DNA from: Methanothrix sp.
Lineage (GTDB): Archaea > Halobacteriota > Methanosarcinia > Methanotrichales > Methanotrichaceae
DNA length: 6,155 nucleotides
Direction: 5' to 3'
Assembly (NCBI GenBank): GCA_012798025.1
Contig: JAAZNX010000090.1
Span: 1-6,155, forward strand
The translations under genes and the position numbers were made by a program. Positions 1 through 5,591 of this stretch are shown one piece after another; position 1 is the stretch's first letter; every line of letters begins with the position of its first letter. Under the pieces are notes generated by a model, which did no database searches, was not told where the DNA came from, and worked only from the letters and a program-made list of their open reading frames with translations.

Positions 1-1
1 C

Positions 2-1627
2 ATTACCAAGGACGACGGATCTTACCGGTTCGAGCAGCTATCTCCTGGAAGCTATACCGTTAGCGAAGCACTTCCATCGGGATGGAACGCCATCGATCCA
101 GAGAGCGGATCGTACACAGTGGATCTGAAAGATGCCGACGTCACAGCGAAGGACTTTGCCAATAAGCTGACATCCTATAGCATCTCCGGCATGAAGTTCA
201 ACGATCTAAACGGCAACGGAGCAAACGATGGAGAGCCCGGCATGCAGGGATGGACAATCCAGCTATCCAAAGACGGCAGCGTTGTCAATACCGCCACTAC
301 CGGCCAGGACGGCTCTTACAAGTTCGAAAACCTTGTGCCAGGCTCCTACTCTGTAGCAGAGGTCGAGCAGTCTGGTTGGATCAGAACAGCGCCAAAAGAG
401 GGATCTTATCCTGTGGAGCTGAAGGACGCTGATGTGACCGGCAAGGACTTCGGAAACCATGGCTCTTGGTCGATCTCTGGAACCATCTTCAAAGATGTAA
501 ACGGAAACGGGGCAAGGGATGCAGATGAAATCGGCCTTGCCGGCTGGAACGTCCAGCTTGACAGAGAAGGCAACGTCGTCAACGCCACCACTACTGGCCA
601 GGACGGCTCTTACAAATTTGAGAACCTTGCGCCTGGAACATACACTTTGAGCGAAGTTGCCCAGGAAGGATGGGCACAGACAACTCCTCAAGGTCCCTAC
701 ATCGTGGACCTAAAGGACGCTGACGTGACTGGGAAGGATTTCGGCAATAGGGGCAACTTCACCATATCCAGCAAGAAGTTCTATGATCTAAACGGCAACG
801 GTGTTCAGGATGAGGATGAGCCTGCGCTTCCAGGACAAGAAGTAAAGCTGGTGAAGGACGGAAAAGAGATAGCTAAAACTACGACAGACAGCGATGGATC
901 GTTCACATTCAGCAATCTCGAGCCGGGAACTTATGAGGTCGATGATCCAATAGTCGTAACCGTTAGTGTGAAATCCGTTATCATCGGACCCATTCCGGTG
1001 ATAGGATCCTATGCGATCTCAGGCACCAAATACAAGGACTTCAACGGAAACGGAGCCTTGGACTCAATCGATAAGGGTGAGCCGAACTGGGAGATTGTGC
1101 TAACTGGGCCCGACTGGCTAAATCCAGTGCCTTCCAGAACGATATACACGGACTCTAATGGATTCTATAAGTTCACGGGGCTGCTCCATGGCAAGTACAC
1201 AGTCAAGGAAGTCGCAAGACCTGGCTGGACCCTAACGTCTCCTGCAAGCGGATCGTACTCCGTGACCTTTGCGCTAGGAGAGCCTTCCAAGGAGGCTAAA
1301 AAGAACGACTTCTACAACCAGCCATCAGAAAGATCCATCTCAGGCGTCAAATATAACGATCTGAACGGCAATGGCAAGAGAGATCCCGGAGAGCCGGGCC
1401 TGAAGGATTGGACCATCAACCTGGAACAGCCCGCAGGAACGAAGGTCAAGACCGCGACAACTGGTGCAGATGGATCTTATATATTTGAGGATCTGGCCTT
1501 TGGCGACTGGGTTGTAAGCGAAGATCTCCAGAGCGGCTGGTCGATCAAGGAGCCTGCATCTGGCAGCTACACTGTAACTTTGAGCGCCACAAATCCAGTG
1601 GCCACAGGCAAGAACTTCGGCAACTTC
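2..1627 (+). repeat. Tandem SdrD-B-like domains (one partial plus five)
   Basis: The repeats start at about 2 (partial), 173, 461, 752, 1007 and 1322, each roughly 85-105 residues long. Each complete copy begins with an S-I-S-G-x-K/I-F/Y-like strand. A loop follows with the pattern D-L/F/V-N-G-N-G-x-x-D, usually with E-P-G a few residues on, which is the probable calcium-binding loop of this family. Next come T-T-x-x-D-G-S-Y-x-F-x-N-L-x-P-G-x-Y and, in most copies, G-W plus G-S-Y-x-V. Copies 0, 1 and 2 share the tail L-K-D-A-D-V-T-x-K-D-F. Copy 3 has lost the usual tail, and copy 4 has extra residues in the calcium-loop and mid regions. Such domains act as rigid stalks in bacterial and archaeal surface proteins; calcium binding here is inferred from the family. 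Confidence 0.88.
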
Positions 1628-4144
1628 AATAACAATCTGCCGCCCAAGGATCCAACGCTTGTCCCAGACAAGGTAAGCCCGCAAAAGGTCGGAACGCCCA
1701 TAATCTGGACAGCAGGTGCCACAGATCCCGATGGAGATGCGCTGCAGTTCAGGTTCTTTGTGAAAGGTCCGTCCACTGGTGGGCATATGCAGCCTCAAAC
1801 GGACTGGACTGCTTCTAGCACCTGGACATGGAGCACAGGCGTCTTTGCCCCAGGGAACTATCAAGTGGAGGTCTGGATAAGAGACGGCAAGCATGCTGGG
1901 CCTGACAGCTTCGATGTCAAGAAGACGGTATCCTTTGCACTGACCAGCACCAACCATAAACCGGTAGTGAACGTGCTCTTCGCAGACCGACCGGCCCCAC
2001 AGTTTGCAGGAAGCTGGATCAAGTGGACGGCTCTGGCCTCTGACCCGGAGGGCGATCCACTGCAGTACAAATTCTATTTGCGCGGGCCGTCCACAGGCGG
2101 GTTCTGGGTAGACCAGACTGGTTGGGGCAAAAACAACAGATGGATCTGGAGGACCAATCCTATGGATGTCGGCTACAGCGAGGTGCTGGTGGCTGTCAGG
2201 GATGGCAAGCATGCAGGACCTGCAGGTTCGGATGACTATGATATCGCCAGCTACTTCATCGTAAACCTGAACCAGCCGCCGGTAATCACAAGCCTTGGTA
2301 CCAGCGCACCAAGCCCGCAGCCTGTGGGAGCAACGATCCAGTGGTCGGCCACGGCTGCCGACAGAGAGGGCAATTTAGTGTTCTACAGGTACTGGCTGAA
2401 GGGACCATCTACAGGAGGGCTCTGGAGACTGGTGCGCGACTGGTCCACAGATCCGACGTGGATCTGGCCGACATCCTTAGCGGATGTGGGCACTAGCGAG
2501 GTTCAGGTGCAGGTAAGGGACGGCCTACATGCAAGCCCCGCGGGGTGGGATGACGATGCAGGAGCCCTGTTCACTGTGCTTCTGCCCAATCAGCCACCTA
2601 AGCTGATCTCATTGCTGGCCGACAGGCCTAGCCCGCAGAGCACGGGCACGCTTGTGAGGTGGACTGCAGTCGCTTCCGATCCAGATGGCGAGCCCGTTCT
2701 CTACAAATTCTGGCTGAAAGGCCCGAGCACTGGCAACGTATGGGTTGTTGCGCAGGACTGGTCCCCCAGGAACCAGTGGATATGGGCCAATGCTCCTTCT
2801 GACGCCGGAGCCTATAGCGTCTACGTTTACGCCAGAGACGGAAAGCATGCCCCTGCAACGGGGTACGACAGCGCCCTGGGAGCACCGTATGTGCTCCTGA
2901 GCATCAACCAGCCGCCGAAGATCGCGGCCTTCACGCCCGACAGAGCCAGCCCGCAGAGCGCCGGAACGACTGTGAAATGGACTGCTCTTGCCTCTGACGC
3001 GGATAAGGACCAGATTTTCTACCGCTTCTGGCTGAAGGGCCCATCGACTGCCAACGCCTGGAAGATAGTGCAGGACTGGTCCACCAGCAATCAGTGGGTA
3101 TGGACAAGCTCTCTTGCCGATGCTGGCAGCTATAGCGTCTACGTCTATGCCAGAGACGGAAAGCATGCCCCTGCAACGGGATACGACAGCGCTGTAGGCC
3201 AGACCTACACGCTGAACAGCCCAATGACAACTAAGGCGCTCACAACAGGAAGTGCCGCTGGAGCTATGCCGTCGCTTGTCTTTACGGGCGACGGCTACCT
3301 ACTGGCCTACCAGTCGCAGGAGCTGGGGCGAGCGAACCAGGGAGATGTTGCTTTGCAGAAGCTTGATTTGGCCTGGAACAAGCAGAGAACCGTTTGGGTT
3401 GCGAGCAGCAGGGCCAATGAGAGCGCACCATCGCTGATTGCAGCAGGCGGAAACTATTACGTGGCCTACACATCTGCAGAGTATGGCAACAAGGAGATAT
3501 TTGTCAAAAAATATGATAACAACCTGAAGCTGATCGATACCAAGCAGCTTACGAGCTCGCCTACCAACCAGGATTCGCCTTCGCTTATCGCCGCTGGCAA
3601 CAACTTTTACCTGGCATACCAGTCATGGGATACCGGTGCTGATAGCGGTGGAGATATATTCATCAACAAGTACGACCAGAACTGGAAGCTTGTGCAGACT
3701 GTACAGCTGACGGACCAGAGGTCGTATCAGGATCATCCATCGCTGGCTTATGCTAACGGCAACTTCTACGTGACTTACGTCTCCAGAGAGAGCGGCAATC
3801 TGGATGTATTCCAAAAGAAGCTGGATGAAGATCTGGAGGTAGTTGAGACCAAGAGGATGACACTGGACAAGTCCGATCAGGATTATCCGTCGCTCAGGTG
3901 GTTGAATGACAAGTTCCTGCTGCTGTATGCCTCCAAGAAGACGGGCAGCTACGATATAATGCTGGATAGGTATTCGAAGGACGGCAAGCTCATTGACAGC
4001 ACAACCGCAGTAGCAGCTCAAGGCGATCAGACCTCATCCTCGATGGTCTTCTCTTCAGCTGACGGTATGTACTGGGTGGCATATTCCTCAAAAGATGCGA
4101 CAGGCCAGAACATTTACGTCAAGCCCTTGAGGCTGACATCCTGA
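2..4144 (+). CDS. Giant multi-domain surface/secreted protein (SdrD-B-like repeats, Trp-rich Ig-like repeats, beta-propeller), 5'-partial
   Basis: The reading frame is open from the left edge, so the true start and any signal peptide lie outside. The GTG at 119 is an internal Val codon, because the 39 codons before it continue an SdrD-B-like repeat. The visible 1380 residues (numbered from base 2) contain SdrD-B-like repeats at about 1-542, five Trp-rich Ig/triple-tyrosine-like repeats at 547-1072, and six propeller-like repeats at 1074-1380. The protein ends in RLTS at a TGA stop, with no transmembrane segment, LPXTG-like or PEF/PGF-type sorting signal. It is therefore either released or anchored through its missing N-terminal part. 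Tandem beta domains with Asp-rich loops are typical of adhesins and sheath or S-layer-associated proteins in methanogens; a role in adhesion or cell-cell contact is inference. No catalytic motif was recognised. The coding call is certain and the function is not. A hairpin terminator follows 77 bases after the stop. Confidence 0.95.
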   Translation: MTKDDGSYRFEQLSPGSYTVSEALPSGWNAIDPESGSYTVDLKDADVTAKDFANKLTSYSISGMKFNDLNGNGANDGEPGMQGWTIQLSKDGSVVNTATTGQDGSYKFENLVPGSYSVAEVEQSGWIRTAPKEGSYPVELKDADVTGKDFGNHGSWSISGTIFKDVNGNGARDADEIGLAGWNVQLDREGNVVNATTTGQDGSYKFENLAPGTYTLSEVAQEGWAQTTPQGPYIVDLKDADVTGKDFGNRGNFTISSKKFYDLNGNGVQDEDEPALPGQEVKLVKDGKEIAKTTTDSDGSFTFSNLEPGTYEVDDPIVVTVSVKSVIIGPIPVIGSYAISGTKYKDFNGNGALDSIDKGEPNWEIVLTGPDWLNPVPSRTIYTDSNGFYKFTGLLHGKYTVKEVARPGWTLTSPASGSYSVTFALGEPSKEAKKNDFYNQPSERSISGVKYNDLNGNGKRDPGEPGLKDWTINLEQPAGTKVKTATTGADGSYIFEDLAFGDWVVSEDLQSGWSIKEPASGSYTVTLSATNPVATGKNFGNFNNNLPPKDPTLVPDKVSPQKVGTPIIWTAGATDPDGDALQFRFFVKGPSTGGHMQPQTDWTASSTWTWSTGVFAPGNYQVEVWIRDGKHAGPDSFDVKKTVSFALTSTNHKPVVNVLFADRPAPQFAGSWIKWTALASDPEGDPLQYKFYLRGPSTGGFWVDQTGWGKNNRWIWRTNPMDVGYSEVLVAVRDGKHAGPAGSDDYDIASYFIVNLNQPPVITSLGTSAPSPQPVGATIQWSATAADREGNLVFYRYWLKGPSTGGLWRLVRDWSTDPTWIWPTSLADVGTSEVQVQVRDGLHASPAGWDDDAGALFTVLLPNQPPKLISLLADRPSPQSTGTLVRWTAVASDPDGEPVLYKFWLKGPSTGNVWVVAQDWSPRNQWIWANAPSDAGAYSVYVYARDGKHAPATGYDSALGAPYVLLSINQPPKIAAFTPDRASPQSAGTTVKWTALASDADKDQIFYRFWLKGPSTANAWKIVQDWSTSNQWVWTSSLADAGSYSVYVYARDGKHAPATGYDSAVGQTYTLNSPMTTKALTTGSAAGAMPSLVFTGDGYLLAYQSQELGRANQGDVALQKLDLAWNKQRTVWVASSRANESAPSLIAAGGNYYVAYTSAEYGNKEIFVKKYDNNLKLIDTKQLTSSPTNQDSPSLIAAGNNFYLAYQSWDTGADSGGDIFINKYDQNWKLVQTVQLTDQRSYQDHPSLAYANGNFYVTYVSRESGNLDVFQKKLDEDLEVVETKRMTLDKSDQDYPSLRWLNDKFLLLYASKKTGSYDIMLDRYSKDGKLIDSTTAVAAQGDQTSSSMVFSSADGMYWVAYSSKDATGQNIYVKPLRLTS
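1640..3217 (+). repeat. Five tandem Trp-rich Ig-like / triple-tyrosine-like domains of 104-106 residues
   Basis: The copies start at 1640, 1952, 2270, 2588 and 2906, with lengths of 312, 318, 318, 318 and 312 bases. Each follows the same pattern: S/A-P-Q-x-x-G (A-P-Q in copy B), then W-T/S-A-x-A-x-D with an acidic D-P-D-G-D-like turn, then Y/F-x-F/Y-W/Y-L-K-G-P-S-T-G. After that come D-W or G-W, a W-x-W pair, an A/V-G-x-Y/S-x-V strand and R-D-G-K/L-H-A. The spacing and the aromatic strand pattern resemble triple-tyrosine (Y_Y_Y) and PKD/cadherin-like beta sandwiches. The acidic turn could bind calcium, although copies C and E (D-R-E-G-N, D-A-D-K-D) deviate from it. The regular period and lack of linkers suggest a stiff rod. 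Assignment to a named Pfam family is uncertain. Confidence 0.8.
2813..3193 (+). repeat. 63-bp near-identical direct repeats (2813-2875 and 3131-3193)
   Basis: The ends of Trp-rich repeats D and E match at 59 of 63 bases, exactly 318 bases apart. The four differences (GTT/GTC, TAC/TAT, GGG/GGA, GCC/GCT) are all at third codon positions and synonymous, so both copies encode the same stretch containing R-D-G-K-H-A-P-A-T-G-Y-D. This points to a recent duplication or gene conversion followed by purifying selection. Confidence 0.9.
3221..4141 (+). repeat. Six blade-like repeats, probable C-terminal beta-propeller
   Basis: A repeat of 50-53 residues is anchored by P-S-L codons at 3269, 3428, 3578, 3737 and 3887, with a degenerate S-S-M at 4037. 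The pattern is P-S-L, then N/G-x-F/Y-Y-V/L-A-Y-x-S, then G-x-x-D/E-I/V-F-x-x-K-x-D, then L-x-x-x-x-T-x-x-L-T and a Q-D-containing turn. Repeats 1 and 3 carry a three-residue longer loop than 2, 4 and 5. The sixth repeat has only 35 residues to the stop and lacks its outer strand, while an unpaired strand-like segment (TTKALTTGS) lies just before repeat 1. This is the layout expected for circular closure of a six-bladed propeller. Sialidase-like or TolB-like propellers are possible relatives, but no Asp-box or catalytic signature was seen. It may bind sugars or proteins at the tip of the molecule; that is inference. Confidence 0.75.
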
Positions 4145-4221
4145 GCTTCGGCTGGAGCCCGCAGGACGCTGTCCGTCAGGGCGATCTCCAGGATCGATGG
4201 CTAGCATAGATGATCGCACGC

Positions 4222-4257
4222 GATGGTGGCTAATTTAGCCATCATTCCTTTTTTCTC
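4222..4257 (+). terminator. Hairpin plus T-tract terminator of the surface-protein gene
   Basis: The stem GATGGTGGCTA (4222-4232) pairs with TAGCCATCATT (4236-4246) around the 3-base loop ATT, giving 11 pairs including two G-U. Six T residues follow at 4249-4254 in a pyrimidine-rich stretch. It begins 77 bases after the stop codon and reads in the gene's direction. In archaea the T-tract alone can terminate transcription, so the hairpin may instead protect the mRNA 3' end. Confidence 0.72.
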
Positions 4258-4406
4258 ATCGCCTCTTAAGGCACTACTACCGTCAGCATTCAACGTCAGG
4301 TCTTTTAAGGGAAGAAATGTCCAAGCAAAATGGCGGAACTGATTGCCCTGCGCACAGTTGCATAGTTTGCACTGCCCAAGGGCTAGCACGCCTGCTATGA
4401 TCAACA

Positions 4407-4420
4407 CGAAGTGCACTTCG
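4407..4420. promoter_or_regulatory. Perfect 14-bp palindrome, candidate operator
   Basis: CGAAGTGCACTTCG is its own reverse complement. Its right end lies 17 bases before the symmetric AT-rich block and 22 bases before the TTTATAAG TATA-like element of the nitroreductase promoter. That puts it at roughly -52 to -65 from the predicted transcription start, a position suited to an activator or a dimeric regulator. The regulator is unknown, and no regulator gene is seen in the window. Confidence 0.45.
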
Positions 4421-4437
4421 CCAGATGATAGATCGTC

Positions 4438-4450
4438 ATAAATTTATAAG
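4438..4450 (+). promoter_or_regulatory. Archaeal TATA-like promoter element of the redox operon
   Basis: TTTATAAG at 4443-4450 sits in an A/T-rich block preceded by A residues where the BRE would lie. Transcription would be expected to start about 26 bases downstream of the element's centre, near 4472, leaving a leader of about 14 bases before the ATG at 4486. The block ATAAATTTAT (4438-4447) is a perfect palindrome, so the element could in principle also work toward the minus strand. Confidence 0.6.
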
Positions 4451-4485
4451 CAGAGATCCCACATTTACTGAAAAAGGCGTTTGAT

Positions 4486-4995
4486 ATGGAAACACTGGAA
4501 GCGATAAAGACTCGTAGAAGCATCCGGAAATTCAAGCGACAGGCGGTCTCTGGTGAGCAGATTGAGGTGATGCTGGAGGCATCCATGTTCGCGCCTTCTG
4601 CAGGCAATGAGCAGCCCTGGCAGTTCATCGTAATTGACGACCCCAAAATTCTGGATCAGATTCCCAGGATAGTCTCTACTGCCTCCATGTGCAGGCAGGC
4701 TGCTGTGTGTTTTCTGGTTTGTGCAGATTCCAGCCTTGAGAAGTATCCTGAATTTTGGGTGCAGGACTGCTCGGCTGCCGTACAGAACCTTTTGTTGGCA
4801 GCGCATGCAATTGGCCTTGGGGCCGTATGGACAGGCGTCTATCCAATGAAGGATCGCGTGGAGGGATTAAGAAATCTTTTGAACCTGCCCGTGGAGATCA
4901 CTCCATTTGCCTTGATCCCCGTGGGATACCCTGACCATAAGCCCGCACAACAAGAAAGGTACAAAAAGGATCGGGTGCACTATAATGGCTGGTAG
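4486..4995 (+). CDS. Nitroreductase-family FMN oxidoreductase
   Basis: This is a 169-residue single-domain nitroreductase-fold protein, a usual length for the short members of the family. These enzymes bind FMN, normally as dimers, and use NAD(P)H or another donor to reduce nitro compounds, quinones or flavins; the physiological substrate here is unknown. The FMN-phosphate-contacting N-terminal R-R-S-I-R (residues 10-14) is present. So are the A-P-S-A-G-N-x-Q-P-W motif (36-45), the helix and glycine turn [13 protein letters not shown] (105-117), I-P-V-G-Y-P (144-149) and the conserved C-terminal R-V-H-Y-N-x-W (163-169). The ATG at 4486 is preceded by a weak AAGG at 4474-4477 and gives a full N-terminal helix before R-R-S. 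It is the first gene of a probable operon, and its last 11 bases overlap the next gene. It is likely cytoplasmic, with no signal peptide. The conserved C-terminus directly before TAG shows that this stop is genuine. Confidence 0.93.
   Translation: METLEAIKTRRSIRKFKRQAVSGEQIEVMLEASMFAPSAGNEQPWQFIVIDDPKILDQIPRIVSTASMCRQAAVCFLVCADSSLEKYPEFWVQDCSAAVQNLLLAAHAIGLGAVWTGVYPMKDRVEGLRNLLNLPVEITPFALIPVGYPDHKPAQQERYKKDRVHYNGW
4973..4977 (+). promoter_or_regulatory. GGGTG ribosome binding site inside the nitroreductase gene
   Basis: GGGTG matches the GGTG core of the archaeal Shine-Dalgarno sequence and lies 7 bases before the ATG at 4985. No comparable site precedes the alternative in-frame ATG at 4997. 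It therefore favours the upstream start and translational coupling with the nitroreductase. Confidence 0.45.
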
Positions 4996-5563
4996 TATGA
5001 AAAAATCGCTGGGAGCAAAGACAATTCTATATCCTGCCCCTGTCGTTCTGGTGGGAACCTATGATAATGCTGGTAAGCCGAACGCTATGACCGCTGCCTG
5101 GGCCGGCATATGCTGCTCCGTCCCGCCTTGCGTCGCAGTTTCGCTACGCAAAGCCACCTACACTTACGGCAACATCATGGCTCGCAAGGCCTTCACGGTG
5201 AGCATACCATCTGAAGATCATGTTAGGCAAGCTGACTATTTTGGATTGACTTCAGGGAAAGACACAGATAAATTTTCCGCCACCGGGTTGACTGCGCTGA
5301 AAAGCGAGATAGTTGATGCGCCTTTTGTGAAGGAGTGCCCTGTGGTCCTCGAGTGCAGGCTGCTGCGCTATGTGGAGATCGGGCTGCATACTGAGTTCAT
5401 TGGCGAGATCCTGGACGTCAAGGCTGATGAAGCTGTGCTGGGTGATGAGGGACTTCCGGATATAGAGAAGGTGAGACCGATTATATTCTCGCCAGAAGGG
5501 CGCAGATATCACTCAGTAGGAAAACATCTTGGAAAGGCATTCTCCATAGGAAAAGAGGTTTGA
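4985..5563 (+). CDS. Flavin reductase-like (flavoredoxin-type) FMN-binding protein, copy 1
   Basis: This 192-residue protein belongs to the flavin-reductase-like split-barrel family, which includes flavoredoxins and the archaeal ferric reductase. Members bind FMN and pass electrons between NAD(P)H or protein donors and acceptors. The N-terminal signature [15 protein letters not shown] (6-20), G-K-P-N-x-M-T-A-A-W (30-39), [14 protein letters not shown] (47-60) and A-F-T-V-S-I-P-S (69-76) form the expected FMN site. A-D-Y-F-G-x-x-S-G-K-D-x-D-K-F (83-97) is the usual later block. Two cysteine clusters (C43-C44 and C49; E-C-P-V-V-L-E-C in the C-terminal half) could be redox or metal sites, but this is unproven. 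ATG 4985 overlaps the nitroreductase by 11 bases and has a GGGTG site. ATG 4997 would give the MKKSLGAKT start that I recall for relatives, so both starts are possible. It is a paralogue of the next gene. Confidence 0.92.
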   Translation: MAGSMKKSLGAKTILYPAPVVLVGTYDNAGKPNAMTAAWAGICCSVPPCVAVSLRKATYTYGNIMARKAFTVSIPSEDHVRQADYFGLTSGKDTDKFSATGLTALKSEIVDAPFVKECPVVLECRLLRYVEIGLHTEFIGEILDVKADEAVLGDEGLPDIEKVRPIIFSPEGRRYHSVGKHLGKAFSIGKEV

Positions 5564-5578
5564 TTGCAGGTTTGTGCT

Positions 5579-5584
5579 AGGAGG
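5579..5584 (+). promoter_or_regulatory. AGGAGG Shine-Dalgarno sequence of the third operon gene
   Basis: A full AGGAGG lies 7 bases before the ATG at 5592, in the 28-base gap after the previous stop. It fixes this start and is the strongest ribosome binding site in the window, suggesting independent, efficient translation of this gene. Confidence 0.85.
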
Positions 5585-5591
5585 CAGAAAT

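Larger units (their letters stand above)
4145..4485. other. Intergenic region with terminator, palindrome and promoter
   Basis: This 341-base gap separates the surface-protein gene from the redox operon. It contains a hairpin plus T-tract (4222-4257), a perfect 14-bp palindrome (4407-4420) and a TATA-like element (4438-4450). Between 4260 and 4400 only weak inverted repeats are visible, such as GCCT/AGGC at 4261-4272 and a bulged AGT-GCA/TGC-ACT pair near 4355-4373. There is no tRNA or recognisable structured RNA. A 71-codon minus-strand frame spans 4201-4416 but is poorly supported as a gene. Confidence 0.8.

Noticed and set aside
119..121. GTG at 119 as the start of the giant protein
   Set aside because: The same frame is open to the left edge, and its 39 upstream codons encode a matching SdrD-B-like repeat half, so this is an internal Val codon.
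302..615. Repeated 20-bp tracts as a CRISPR or mobile-element signature
   Set aside because: The tracts are in-frame coding repeats spaced by whole domain lengths, with no unique spacers, terminal inverted repeats or transposase.
1340..2212. 290-codon minus-strand open frame
   Set aside because: It lies wholly antisense to the repeat-coding region, has no family resemblance, and reflects the repetitive codon pattern of the real gene. The other long antisense frames within 263-4021 are the same kind of shadow.
4355..4373. Imperfect inverted repeat with TGCA cores in the intergenic region
   Set aside because: Only about seven pairs form, with a bulge and no T-tract or conserved fold, so it is not enough for an RNA or operator call.
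4993..4995. TAG as a pyrrolysine codon in the nitroreductase gene
   Set aside because: The protein already ends in the conserved R-V-H-Y-N-x-W terminus. Readthrough would add only 22 unrelated residues before a TGA at 5062-5064.
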